Source: Paenibacillus ginsengarvi (GTDB lineage: Bacteria > Bacillota > Bacilli > Paenibacillales > NBRC-103111). Taken from it: a stretch of 64,000 bases of DNA. The stretch covers positions 62,001-126,000 of the forward strand of contig NZ_RBAH01000012.1 of assembly GCF_003626695.1 (NCBI RefSeq). The letters are read 5' to 3'. This document shows positions 17,442-28,104 of this stretch, in pieces. The notes below the pieces were generated by a model. It was not told the origin of the DNA. It saw only the letters and a program-made list of their open reading frames with translations, and made no database searches. Each line of letters opens with the position of its first letter. The stretch's first letter is position 1. Both the position numbers and the translations under genes were made by a program.

Positions 17442-17516
17442 ATCGATTCGGTTCGCTCCGGGAAAAGTAGGAACTGTATGAACATGACGAGCAGTTTGGC
17501 ACGGAGGTGATAGGTG

Positions 17517-17768
17517 ATGGAGCAACACGGCAAGGAGCGGCTCGAGCAAGATTTGGCGAACGCCCTGACCGAAGGCGAGATGGCGGGGAAAGATCCGGAC
17601 GTAGCGGCTCTGCGCCGCCTGAGTCCCCGCTACGAAATTCGGACTCAGACGACGCATGACCCGATTGTGGAAGAGACGAAGCTGGTCCGGAGCATGGCCC
17701 GCGAGATCGACGACCGATACGACCGGTACATGTCGCGAGCGGACAAATCCGAGGAACACAAAGAGTGA
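17517..17768 (+). CDS. Small charged hypothetical protein
   Basis: 83-residue hydrophilic protein, mostly helical by composition, with 15 or more acidic residues and an acidic C-terminus. No motif recognised. GGAGG lies nine bases before the ATG at 17517 and six before a GTG at 17514, so either may be used. It follows the broken DinB gene and ends ahead of a clear terminator, which supports it being real. Confidence 0.6.
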   Translation: MEQHGKERLEQDLANALTEGEMAGKDPDVAALRRLSPRYEIRTQTTHDPIVEETKLVRSMAREIDDRYDRYMSRADKSEEHKE

Positions 17769-17805
17769 CAGCGCGCCACAAACGAGAGCCGCGAGCGACA
17801 AAATA

Positions 17806-17845
17806 GCCGATCCTAGCTGTTCCTTCCGGATCGGCTTTGCTTTTC
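17806..17845 (+). terminator. Intrinsic terminator
   Basis: Stem AGCCGATCC/GGATCGGCT followed by TTGCTTTT, downstream of the small charged protein gene. Confidence 0.75.
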
Positions 17846-17924
17846 TCATCGGTCAATCGCCCCGCTCACCCGATATTGTGTTTGCACCTGTTCTTTTCTA
17901 CAATGGAGAAGGAGGTGCTGAATC

Positions 17925-18845
17925 ATGGTGCTGTACTCGAAGGATGAATATTTGGAGAGCGACGAATTTCCGTTCCGCGCCTTTTTATACCGGACATCGC
18001 CGGAGCGGCCGAAGCTGCTCCACTGCCACGATTTTATCGAGCTGGTATACGTATCCGAAGGCCGCGGCGAGCATTTGTACAAAGGCTCCTCGTACCCGGT
18101 ATCCAAAGGCGATATTTTTGTCATCCCTCCGTTCGTCGAGCATGATTACTCCGTCATCGGGGACACCTCGCTGGACGTGTTTAATGTGATGTTTCTGCCG
18201 TCCTTTCTGACTGAAGAGCTGCAAACGCTATCACAAGTAACGCCCTTTTTCAACTTTTTTTATGTCGAACCGTTTTTTCGCCAGTCGCTCGACTTCGAGT
18301 CTCATATGAAGCTGTCGGTGCTGGAAGGCCGGGAGATTCGGCAAAGGCTTGATCGCATTATCGAGGAGTTCGACCGGAAGGCGCTCGGCTATCGGATCTC
18401 GATCAAGGCGCTGCTAATCGAAATGCTCGTCTGGCTGAGCCGCAAATACGAGCAGCGCTCCATTACTCCCCCGCTGCCGGCCGGCGACTCCAAAGTTATA
18501 CAGTCCGTCTGCGAATTTCTCGAACACCATTACGCGCAGGAGATCAGCTTAGAGCAGGCCTGCCAAATGTGCGGAATGAGCCAGTCGAGCTTCACATCCA
18601 AATTCAAAATGACAATGGGCAAAACGTTCACCGAATACCGCAACGAGGTGCGAATCCATGCCTCGCTAAAGCTGCTTCGAGAAAGCGGAGACAAAATCAT
18701 CGCGATCGCCGAAAGCGTCGGCATCAGCGACTTGAGCTATTACAACAAGCTGTTCAAAAAGATGACCGGACTGACGCCCCGGGAATACCGGGCCAAGTTC
18801 AGAAACGCCTCTTCCCCCCGGCATATGGACAAAAACGGCGAATAA
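17925..18845 (+). CDS. AraC-family regulator with cupin sensor
   Basis: 306-residue regulator. The N-terminal cupin (about 20-110) carries the sugar-sensor pattern LLHCHDFIELVYVSEGRG and a second histidine in PPFVEHDYSV. The C-terminal AraC domain (about 190-295) has both helices, ISLEQACQMCGMSQSSFTSK and IIAIAESVGISDLSYYNKLF. GGAGG stands seven bases before the ATG. It is followed by the convergent beta-helix protein gene, so its targets are not obvious from position. Confidence 0.88.
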   Translation: MVLYSKDEYLESDEFPFRAFLYRTSPERPKLLHCHDFIELVYVSEGRGEHLYKGSSYPVSKGDIFVIPPFVEHDYSVIGDTSLDVFNVMFLPSFLTEELQTLSQVTPFFNFFYVEPFFRQSLDFESHMKLSVLEGREIRQRLDRIIEEFDRKALGYRISIKALLIEMLVWLSRKYEQRSITPPLPAGDSKVIQSVCEFLEHHYAQEISLEQACQMCGMSQSSFTSKFKMTMGKTFTEYRNEVRIHASLKLLRESGDKIIAIAESVGISDLSYYNKLFKKMTGLTPREYRAKFRNASSPRHMDKNGE

Positions 18846-18870
18846 GCCCGTTTCCGAAGCGGAAACGGGC
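18846..18870. terminator. Hairpin between convergent genes
   Basis: Perfect stem GCCCGTTTCC/GGAAACGGGC with loop GAAGC. No strong T-run on either side, so it is a weak terminator at best. Confidence 0.5.
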
Positions 18871-18891
18871 ATGATCCTTCCTATGGAAAAC

Positions 18892-20778
18892 TCAAACAAT
18901 CGCCCCGAACGGGCTCCACGTTCCCGGCGTCCCGCTCGCTGTGCAGATCCATCCGGCATAACCGCCGGATACGGGCGCCGTATTATAGACGATATCCCCC
19001 CGCTTCCATGCTCCCGCCACAGGGGCAGCGGTGCCGATGCTGTGGCGTCTGCCGTTGGCCTCCAGATAGGCTACGCCGTTCGACTGATCGGGCGCTCCGG
19101 CCACATTGCCCGACACGAGCCGGTTATTGGCGAAGCTGTTGCTCGACGCCCCCGCATAGTATTCCAAATCGTAAGCGCCTTCAAGAACGTTGTCCGAAAA
19201 CAGATTGAAGCTGCACCCAGCCTCCAGCCGCAAAGCTATGCTGCCTGCGGAGCGGACGATGTTGCCGGTTACGGTGTTGTGCAGCGATTCCGTTGAAGCG
19301 GACGACATGTAGATGCCATGGCGCAGCGGAGCAACGATCACGTTGCCGCGGATCGAGTTGAAGCTGCAGCCCGAGCCGTCTCTCGGGGCGAGCTGAATGC
19401 CGTGATTGTACGTCGGATCGGCGCCCGCCTTCATTTCGATCACGTTACCCGACACTGAGCAGTAGCGGGACGCTTCGATCAAGATACCTCTGCGCTTCAC
19501 CTCTTCAATCCGGTTATCGGCCACGATGCTATAATCCGAGCAGCGCAGTATAATGCCGACCTGCGCCGCCGTGGCGCTGTTATAGCCGATGTACCGGATA
19601 CGGTTGCTCGTGATGGTGACATTTTTCGAATAATCGGTTGCCGTGGAGGCTTGCTCGAGCGTTATGCCGTTGCCGCAGTTGTAGATCGTATTATGCGCCA
19701 CGATCGTCCTCTGACAGATGCGCTTCAAGGCGATGCCGCCGAACGGAAACCCGGTAATCCGGTTATGCGAAATGATATTCTCGTAATGCTTCGTTCCATC
19801 GCCGTCGTTGACGTATATGCCCAGATCGCCTCCGACGTCGAGTCGGTTGCCGGTGCATACCGCATTGGTTGCGCCGGAGAACATAATGCCCGAATCCGGC
19901 ACGTTCGTGATCGTACAGTTGCGCACAACGGCATTTTCCCCGCCAATCGTCAACCCGTCCGCCACCGTGTAGCTGGTGTTGCCTCCGGTCCGGTTGCCGT
20001 CCAGCCGAATGCCGTCAATCGTCACATCGGGATAACAGCCGCCCGCTGGATTCATATTGTGGATCAAATAATAAGCCGTGCTTGCCGACGTGCAGTGATT
20101 GTCCTTCAGCTTTAACGTTCCGCCGCAGCCGACCAGGGCGACCTTCGCCTTCACATTAACCGAGGTGAACCGGAATATGCCCTGCGCCGGCACATAGACG
20201 GTTCCTCCGCCCGCTGCATAAACGGTGTTGATCGCCGACTGGATCGCCTGCGTATCGTCGGTCGTCCCGTCCCCCTTCGCGCCGAACCAGCGGATATTCA
20301 CCCCCTGCTCCTCCGTGAGCCGTTTAAATCGAGCGCCGCCCGCAGTCGAGACGACGACCGTACCCGTGTTATCGGCCGAAACCGTATCCAGCGGATCGTA
20401 ATAAAAGATTCCTTCCTGCCCTTTATCTTTCACAGCGTAAAACATAACGTCGGCAGGAGTCGGCAGCGAGCGGAGGTCGGCAAGCAGGACCGGCTCCAAA
20501 TCGCCACAGCAGCCGTTTCCGTACACTTGACCGATTACGCTGCCCGTGCCTGCGCTTTGTGCCGATGACAACGCGCCGCCCAGCCAAAAGGAAAGCCCGG
20601 CCGCTCCAATCGAAGCTACCAGCCTGCGCCGGCTAATCCCGCTCCCACCTGCGGGCTCACTCATTCCGCCTTCGTTCCCGCTCTCATCCGCCCTGCCTGT
20701 CAGCATGGCGCTATCTTCGGCTTCCGTTCGCTCCCGTGCTTGCCGCTTTTCCAAACCTGCATCTTGTTCGGCGCTCAT
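18892..20778 (-). CDS. Secreted right-handed beta-helix protein with internal Tat motif
   Basis: 628-residue protein. The start at 20778 (MSAEQDAGLE) has AGGAGG nine bases upstream. An acidic 47-residue head precedes a twin-arginine signal (SRRRLVASIGAAGLSFWLGG, Arg 50-52). The body opens with a pectate-lyase-3-like segment (NIRWFGAKGDGTTDDTQAIQ) and then many parallel beta-helix turns with N-rich ladders (GNxI/NNRL). Such proteins bind or cleave polysaccharides or act as spikes; catalytic residues are not identifiable here. Export by Tat and cell-surface location are inferred. Confidence 0.85.
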   Translation of the reverse strand: MSAEQDAGLEKRQARERTEAEDSAMLTGRADESGNEGGMSEPAGGSGISRRRLVASIGAAGLSFWLGGALSSAQSAGTGSVIGQVYGNGCCGDLEPVLLADLRSLPTPADVMFYAVKDKGQEGIFYYDPLDTVSADNTGTVVVSTAGGARFKRLTEEQGVNIRWFGAKGDGTTDDTQAIQSAINTVYAAGGGTVYVPAQGIFRFTSVNVKAKVALVGCGGTLKLKDNHCTSASTAYYLIHNMNPAGGCYPDVTIDGIRLDGNRTGGNTSYTVADGLTIGGENAVVRNCTITNVPDSGIMFSGATNAVCTGNRLDVGGDLGIYVNDGDGTKHYENIISHNRITGFPFGGIALKRICQRTIVAHNTIYNCGNGITLEQASTATDYSKNVTITSNRIRYIGYNSATAAQVGIILRCSDYSIVADNRIEEVKRRGILIEASRYCSVSGNVIEMKAGADPTYNHGIQLAPRDGSGCSFNSIRGNVIVAPLRHGIYMSSASTESLHNTVTGNIVRSAGSIALRLEAGCSFNLFSDNVLEGAYDLEYYAGASSNSFANNRLVSGNVAGAPDQSNGVAYLEANGRRHSIGTAAPVAGAWKRGDIVYNTAPVSGGYAGWICTASGTPGTWSPFGAIV

Positions 20779-20933
20779 CCTTATGTTCCTCCTCGGATAG
20801 GGATCACTTCTCCCCCATCCTACTACAAACCCTTTTCCGGCTTCTTGGACGATTGGCCAAATAATGCGGCTGAAATTCCAGACATGCCAGGCACGATTAT
20901 TTTGCAAAACGATGACCGCAAACCTAAGAAAAA

Positions 20934-20963
20934 CGGCTCAGGCAAGTACCATGCCTGAAGCCG
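20934..20963 (-). terminator. Intrinsic terminator of thiN
   Basis: Minus-strand hairpin CGGCTTCAGGCA/TGCCTGAGCCG followed by TTTTTC, 20 bases after the thiN stop. Confidence 0.8.
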
Positions 20964-20982
20964 CTTCAAATGTGTAACCCCG

Positions 20983-21690
20983 TTAACCATCCTTGCTCTG
21001 AATGACAAGCAGATACCCTTCCCCGATGCGTACCTCGCCCGTCTCGCCGGTTATCACATTGCTGATACCGAGCGATTGTCCGATCGAAAGGCTTGCATCC
21101 GTGAGCGGATATTGAAAGCCCGTAAGCGTAATCCCCCGCACGTCCAGCGTTAGAGGCAGAAGCGACACATGGTCGTACAAGCCCTTACGCAGCGTCATAG
21201 ACGGCCCGGGGCCGAGCAGACGAATTTCATTGCAAGCATCGACGATACAGCAGCCAATGCCGCGGTCCAGCGCCTTGCGGAGCAAAAACACGTTGGCTAG
21301 CGAATGGTCAAACCGGGTGCCAAGCGCCCCGAACAGGACGATCTCCTGCGGCTGCCGCTCCAGCGCCCATTCGAAAGCCATCTCGGTGTCGGTCCAGTCT
21401 TTCATCACCGGATCGCAGTCGATAAACGTTTCGCTATGCCGCCGAATCATCTCCCGCTCCTCGGGGCTAACCGAGTCGAAATCCCCCAGTGAAACGGATG
21501 GTTTCAGCCCGCGGCTCACCAGAAACAGCGCTCCGCGGTCCGCCCCGACAAGCGTATCGCCGGGCTGCAAACGATCTAACACCCAACTCCCCAGCGTCCC
21601 GCCCGATACGATTACGATACGGCCGTGTTCCTTTACCGAATGCTCGGGGGAATCGTCTTGCCCGCTCGGGAATAAGCGGCTTTCCGACAT
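20983..21690 (-). CDS. thiN: Thiamine pyrophosphokinase
   Basis: Transfers pyrophosphate from ATP to thiamine, making thiamine diphosphate, the cofactor needed by the transketolase in this window. The 235-residue protein has the family motifs VGADRGALFL, SLGDFDSV, the DKDxTD-like acidic motif as KDWTDTE, and GALGTRFDHSLAN. The C-terminal TPK-binding domain shows as GxSNVITGETGEVRI. It lies 24 bases after the yigZ-like gene on the same strand, so the two are probably cotranscribed. Confidence 0.92.
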   Translation of the reverse strand: MSESRLFPSGQDDSPEHSVKEHGRIVIVSGGTLGSWVLDRLQPGDTLVGADRGALFLVSRGLKPSVSLGDFDSVSPEEREMIRRHSETFIDCDPVMKDWTDTEMAFEWALERQPQEIVLFGALGTRFDHSLANVFLLRKALDRGIGCCIVDACNEIRLLGPGPSMTLRKGLYDHVSLLPLTLDVRGITLTGFQYPLTDASLSIGQSLGISNVITGETGEVRIGEGYLLVIQSKDG

Positions 21691-21714
21691 GTCTCTTCCT
21701 ACTTTCCTCTGTCT

Positions 21715-22362
21715 TTACGACCGGTCGTCGCCTGCCGGCACTTCGCGGTACTCCGCCTCCCCGGTCACGATAGCCGCCTGACCTTGCGTCAAGTCGGTCA
21801 TCCACGCCACGAAGGCGTCCGTTTCCGAGTCCCGGGGCCAGCAGCGGATCGTCACCTTGTCCGTAAACAACGTATCGCCGAGCATCGTTCCTTTGCCCCG
21901 CAGCTCGTTGTCTACCTTACCGTGCCATGTATAATCGATCTCGACGAGCACCTCCCGGTGGAGGGCGAGCGTCACCAGCTTCGCTGCGGCCAGCCCCTCG
22001 ACCGTCGCGTCCGTGTAGGCGCGGATCAGCCCGCCGGCTCCGAGCATAATGCCGCCGAAGTAGCGGGTCACGACGACAACGGTATTTTTCAGCCCTTGCT
22101 GCTTGATGACCTCAAGGATCGGCTTGCCCGCCGTTCCGCTAGGCTCTCCGTCGTCGGACTGCTTCTGGAACTGGTCGCGCTCCCCAACCACATAGGCCGA
22201 GCAGTTATGCGTAGCCGACCAATGCTCCATCTTGATCTGCTCGATAAAAGCGATCGCTTCGTCCTCACTCTCCACCGGCTTCACATGGCCGATAAAGCGC
22301 GATTTTTTGATCACGATTTCGGCGGACGCCTGCCGCCGTACGGTCCTGTACTGTTCCAGCAA
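21715..22362 (-). CDS. YigZ/IMPACT (UPF0029) family protein, YvyE-like
   Basis: 215-residue protein of the conserved UPF0029 family. The N-terminal RNase PH-like fold shows as KKSRFIGHV, the H-containing WSATHNCSAYV, the DDGEPSGTAGKPIL motif and TRYFGGIMLGAGGLIRAYT. A C-terminal DUF1949 ferredoxin-like domain follows. Members are suggested to modulate translation or act on small phosphorylated substrates, but the activity is not settled. First gene of the pair with thiN; pgi lies upstream across a terminator. Confidence 0.88.
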   Translation of the reverse strand: MLEQYRTVRRQASAEIVIKKSRFIGHVKPVESEDEAIAFIEQIKMEHWSATHNCSAYVVGERDQFQKQSDDGEPSGTAGKPILEVIKQQGLKNTVVVVTRYFGGIMLGAGGLIRAYTDATVEGLAAAKLVTLALHREVLVEIDYTWHGKVDNELRGKGTMLGDTLFTDKVTIRCWPRDSETDAFVAWMTDLTQGQAAIVTGEAEYREVPAGDDRS

Positions 22363-22388
22363 CCGCCCTCACCTCCTTCTGCCTATCC

Positions 22389-22438
22389 GAAAAAAGACGG
22401 GCCGCCGAAGCGCGTCCGCGATTTCGGCTTGCCCGCCC
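22389..22438 (-). terminator. Intrinsic terminator of pgi
   Basis: Minus-strand hairpin with GCCGAA/TTCGGC and GGGC/GCCC pairs ending in TCTTTTTT. Confidence 0.7.
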
Positions 22439-22474
22439 TTTCCTTTGTACATTCTCACCGCTGCTGTCAGACGA

Positions 22475-23830
22475 TCAGTTTCCGAGCCGCGCTTCCAGCT
22501 CCGCCTTTTCCTTCTCGTAGCCCGGTTTGCCGAGCAGGGCGAACATGTTTTTCTTGTATGCCTCCACGCCCGGCTGATCGAACGGATTAACACCGAGCAG
22601 GTAGCCGCTAATGCCGCACGCCTTCTCGAAGAAATACACCATATAGCCGAACGAATAGGCAGAAATGTCCGGAAGCGTTACGATCAGGTTCGGCACGCCG
22701 CCGTCCGTATGGGCCAGCATCGTGCCCTGGAACGCCTTTTTGTTCACGAAATCCATCGTTTTGCCGGCCAGGAAGTTGAGGCCGTCCAGGTTTTCGCTAT
22801 CTTCGCCGATCACGATCTGCTCTGGCACGTTTGCCACCTGAATGACCGTCTCAAACAAATTGCGCGCGCCTTCCTGCACGAACTGCCCCATCGAGTGCAG
22901 ATCGGCGGAGAAGTCGACCGATGCCGGGTAAATGCCCTTTTGGTCCTTGCCTTCGCTTTCCCCGTACAGCTGCTTCCACCATTCGGATACATAATGCAGC
23001 GAAGGCTCATAGTTGACCAATATTTCGATCGCTTTGCCTTTGCGGTACAGCGCGTTACGAACGGCAGCGTACTGGTAGCTCTCGTTCTGCGCGAGTTCCG
23101 GATTTGCATACTCCCGGGATGCGTCGGCCGCGCCCTGCATCATGGCGTTAATGTCGATACCGGCCGTGGCGATCGGCAGGAGTCCTACAGCCGTCAGTAC
23201 GGAATACCGCCCGCCTACGTCGTCCGGAATAACGAAGGACTCGTAGCCTTCAGCGTCAGCCAGCTTTTTGAGCGCGCCCTTTTCCCGGTCGGTCGTCGCG
23301 TAAATCCGTTTGCGCGCCCCTTCCTTGCCGTACTTCTTTTCCAGCAGCTCGCGGAAAATGCGGAAGGCGATCGCTGGCTCCGTGGTCGTCCCCGACTTGG
23401 AGATCACATTGACGGAGATATCCTTGTCTTCGAGCAATTGAAGCAGATGGGTTACATACGTCGAGCTGATATTGTTGCCGACAAAGTAAATTTCCGGCGT
23501 GGTTCTCTTACCTTTGGGCAGTATATTATAGAACGAGTGGGATAGCATTTCGATAGCGGCTCTGGCGCCCAGGTACGATCCGCCGATACCGATGACGACC
23601 AGCGCGTCCGAGTCGGACTGAATCCGCTTCGCCGCTTGTTGAATGCGGGCGAACTCTTCTTTGTCGTACTGGTTCGGCAGCTCGATCCAGCCGAGGTAAT
23701 CGGAACCGGCTCCCGTTCCCTTGTGAAGCAGGTCGTGGGCGAGCCGTACCGGCTCACGGAAATAGTCGATCTCGTGCTGCTGCACGAAAGAAAGCGCCCT
23801 GCTATAATCGAATTGAATCTTGGAACCCAT
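22475..23830 (-). CDS. pgi: Glucose-6-phosphate isomerase
   Basis: Cytosolic interconversion of glucose-6-phosphate and fructose-6-phosphate. The 451-residue protein shows [19 protein letters not shown], the sugar-phosphate loop [13 protein letters not shown], the signature [17 protein letters not shown] and a catalytic lysine in [11 protein letters not shown]. Short Bacillales-type length. The ATG at 23830 is ten bases after GGGGGA; a TTG two codons upstream is too close to it. It is transcribed alone ahead of yigZ-thiN. Confidence 0.95.
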   Translation of the reverse strand: MGSKIQFDYSRALSFVQQHEIDYFREPVRLAHDLLHKGTGAGSDYLGWIELPNQYDKEEFARIQQAAKRIQSDSDALVVIGIGGSYLGARAAIEMLSHSFYNILPKGKRTTPEIYFVGNNISSTYVTHLLQLLEDKDISVNVISKSGTTTEPAIAFRIFRELLEKKYGKEGARKRIYATTDREKGALKKLADAEGYESFVIPDDVGGRYSVLTAVGLLPIATAGIDINAMMQGAADASREYANPELAQNESYQYAAVRNALYRKGKAIEILVNYEPSLHYVSEWWKQLYGESEGKDQKGIYPASVDFSADLHSMGQFVQEGARNLFETVIQVANVPEQIVIGEDSENLDGLNFLAGKTMDFVNKKAFQGTMLAHTDGGVPNLIVTLPDISAYSFGYMVYFFEKACGISGYLLGVNPFDQPGVEAYKKNMFALLGKPGYEKEKAELEARLGN

Positions 23831-24051
23831 AGTCAAAATTCCCCCTTTTGCATAGTAGGCCGCATCGCGCGAAGGCCGGCAAAACTTTCACTTCGTCCTT
23901 CCATCACATAGCGTTGCGATTGTTGAATTGATCCCTCAGAAAGCAAGTATAGCGCAGACATTCACAGAGGGTGACGGAAGTGCTACAATAGTTCTAGGAC
24001 TGCAGCACCCCCGGCAACATTTCCCGCTGCAAACGTTTAGAGGTGAATATC

Positions 24052-25353
24052 ATGAAAAAAATCGGTTTTATCGGCCTGGGTACGATGGGACAGCCGATGG
24101 CGGCGAATTTGCTGCGCAAGGGCTTCACCTTGACCGTATACAACCGCACCAAAGAGAAAACCGCGGAGCTGCTCCGTTTAGGCGCAGCCGTTGCAGAGAC
24201 TCCTGCCGACGCCGCCAAAGACACAGACGTTCTCATTACCATGCTTAGCAACGATACAGCCATACGGCAGACGTTTTACGATCCGAAAGGCATTATGGAA
24301 GGGATTCGTCCCGGTATGACTGTCATCGACTGCAGCACCATCTCTCCGCATATGAGCAAGACGCTTCAAGCCGAGCTTGCCGACCACGGCGTCCATTTCC
24401 TGGATGCGCCGGTAACCGGGAGCAAACCTGCAGCCGTAAGCGGCACGCTGCTTTTTATGGTAGGCGGAAGCGAAGAAGCGCTTAACGAACAGCGAGACGT
24501 GTTCGAGGCCATGGGCAGCCGGATCGTCCATATGGGCCCTTCCGGATCGGGATCGTACACCAAGCTGGCGCACAACACGATGGTCGGCATCAACGCGCTC
24601 GGCTTTATCGAAGGCATGGCGCTGGCAGCCAAAGCAAACGTCGACCTGACCAAATTTTACGAGATCGTGATGGCTGGCGCCGCCAGCAGCAAGCAAGCCG
24701 AGCTGAAAGGTCCGAAAATTTTGAATCGCGATTTCTCGACCCAGTTCTCGATGCAGCTGATGCACAAAGATTTGCGGCTCGCCACGCAGCTTACCGACCA
24801 GCTCCAAGTTACGGCGCCCCTGCTGAATCTGGCCAAGAACGTGTACGAAATGGGCCTGAGCAAAGGAGTCGGCGAACAGGACTTGTCCGCTATCGTCCAT
24901 TGCTACGAAGAGTGGATGGACAAAACGATTGAGTCGTCCGAGCAGCAGGACCTTCAGCCTGAAGCGCTGCTGACGGCGCAAGATTTGAATATCGAACGCC
25001 GCCGAAGCGTGCGCGTCCCGATGAATATCCGGCTGCTGCTGTCGGTCTACGAGTGGGAGCAGGAAGGCGCCTTCTCCGGGCAAAATATCGAAGGCACCTT
25101 GTACGACTTGTCCGACAGCGGTCTTCAGGTTACGAGCACGTTCCCGCTTGCGCAAGATATGTTCATCGTCATTCACTTCCCGCAGGAAGCCGAGCTTCCG
25201 CCTATTACCGCCCGGATTATCCGTATTTTCTCGGAAGGCGGGTTATTCCGTTACGGCTGCATGCTGTCCGGTCTTCCTCCTTACACCCGCATCAAGCTGG
25301 AGGAATACATTCAGATGAAGCTTCAGGAAACCGGCAAGAAGGAGCAGATATAG
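24052..25353 (+). CDS. NAD-binding 3-hydroxyisobutyrate-type dehydrogenase fused to a PilZ domain
   Basis: 433-residue fusion. Residues 1-290 form a beta-hydroxyacid dehydrogenase: GLGTMG (8-13), the substrate loop DAPVTGSKPAA (118-128) and the catalytic lysine K171 in TKLAHN. These enzymes oxidise 3-hydroxy acids or reduce tartronate- or succinate-type semialdehydes. Residues 315-425 are a PilZ domain with both c-di-GMP contacts: RxxxR (R317, R321) and DxSxxG (D352, S354, G357). The frame is continuous through the linker, so the join is not a frameshift artefact. The start at 24052 has AGAGGTG seven bases upstream. Allosteric control by c-di-GMP is an inference. Confidence 0.88.
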   Translation: MKKIGFIGLGTMGQPMAANLLRKGFTLTVYNRTKEKTAELLRLGAAVAETPADAAKDTDVLITMLSNDTAIRQTFYDPKGIMEGIRPGMTVIDCSTISPHMSKTLQAELADHGVHFLDAPVTGSKPAAVSGTLLFMVGGSEEALNEQRDVFEAMGSRIVHMGPSGSGSYTKLAHNTMVGINALGFIEGMALAAKANVDLTKFYEIVMAGAASSKQAELKGPKILNRDFSTQFSMQLMHKDLRLATQLTDQLQVTAPLLNLAKNVYEMGLSKGVGEQDLSAIVHCYEEWMDKTIESSEQQDLQPEALLTAQDLNIERRRSVRVPMNIRLLLSVYEWEQEGAFSGQNIEGTLYDLSDSGLQVTSTFPLAQDMFIVIHFPQEAELPPITARIIRIFSEGGLFRYGCMLSGLPPYTRIKLEEYIQMKLQETGKKEQI

Positions 25354-25643
25354 TCGGTTACCGATTTGACGTCCATTTTGAAAGTGGCATGGGCCGGCAC
25401 TTCGAACTGCATGCCTCCCTCAAACGGCTTCCATTCGGTTTCGCCGGGAAGCAAAGCGAGTAAGCTGCCGGATGTAATTTCCATAATTTCAACCGTATCG
25501 GTGGTGAATTGATAGGATCCCGGCAGCATAAGACCGAGCGTTTTTTTCGAGCCGTCGGCGAATACAACGGTGCGGCTCGTTACGCCGCCGTCAAAGTAGA
25601 CGTTCGCTTTTTTCGCAACGGATACGTTAGTAAATTCGGACAT
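25323..25643 (-). CDS. ppnP: Pyrimidine/purine nucleoside phosphorylase
   Basis: 106-residue cupin of the PpnP (YaiE, DUF1255) family, which cleaves several nucleosides with phosphate to free base and ribose-1-phosphate. Family features are VTSRTVVFADGSKKTLGLMLPGSYQF, of which GxYxF is most conserved, and FEVPAHATFKM. Its 3' end overlaps the 3' end of the PilZ fusion gene by 31 bases in convergent orientation, an arrangement that invites antisense interference. Confidence 0.9.
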   Translation of the reverse strand: MSEFTNVSVAKKANVYFDGGVTSRTVVFADGSKKTLGLMLPGSYQFTTDTVEIMEITSGSLLALLPGETEWKPFEGGMQFEVPAHATFKMDVKSVTDYICSFLPVS

Positions 25644-25685
25644 GGCGGCATGCTCCTCAATCGTAAAGTAGATGTTCTGGTTTAC

Positions 25686-25718
25686 AAAAAAGAGTCCTGC
25701 GAAGGGCTCTTTTTTTTG
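25686..25718. terminator. Hairpin with A/T tracts upstream of ppnP
   Basis: AAAAAAGAGTCC and GGGCTCTTTTTTTT form a typical terminator readable on both strands, 43 bases upstream of ppnP and 80 bases past the tkt stop. On the minus strand it would stop readthrough from tkt into ppnP. Confidence 0.65.
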
Positions 25719-25743
25719 CGCTGATTCTTTGTGAACACCGAGA

Positions 25744-25782
25744 GCAAAATAAGAGTTCTCGCGCGAGAAGCTCCTATTTTGC
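25744..25782 (-). terminator. Palindromic hairpin after tkt
   Basis: Long inverted repeat: outer pairs GCAAAATA/TATTTTGC, then GAG/CTC, then the centre CTCGCGCGAG. It lies 19 bases after the tkt stop and is the likely tkt terminator or 3' protective stem. Confidence 0.6.
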
Positions 25783-25800
25783 TTGGGCTCGGCAAACGGC

Positions 25801-27816
<2,016 letters not shown>

Positions 27817-28061
27817 TCTTCCATTCCTCCCAAAAATTCGGTATTCGCCCGCGCCGGTAAGCTGTCTACTGTGCGCGAACTCTCATCTTTGTCCAGCGGA
27901 CACTTTTTGTCGCTTTGCATTATTGTACCATTTGCACAACCCGTTTACCACAATCTTGGCCTGAAAAAAACGCTACTAGTTTTCTCCATAGACGGCGCCG
28001 GGAAAGGGGTATAGACCGCTTCTATCGCTCGTTTCGCGGGTAGCCGGCAGGCGCTGAACAG

Positions 28062-28091
28062 AAAAACCGGAAGCGATATCGCTCCCGGTTT
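28062..28091 (-). terminator. Intrinsic terminator of the CAP-domain gene
   Basis: Minus-strand stem AAACCGGGAGCGA/TCGCTTCCGGTTT followed by TTC, 14 bases past the stop of the CAP gene. Confidence 0.7.
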
Positions 28092-28104
28092 CCGTGTTTT
28101 CCTA

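Noticed and set aside
20983..21690. TPP riboswitch linked to thiN
   Set aside because: thiN is closely preceded by the yigZ-like gene, and no THI-box pattern is visible upstream of either.
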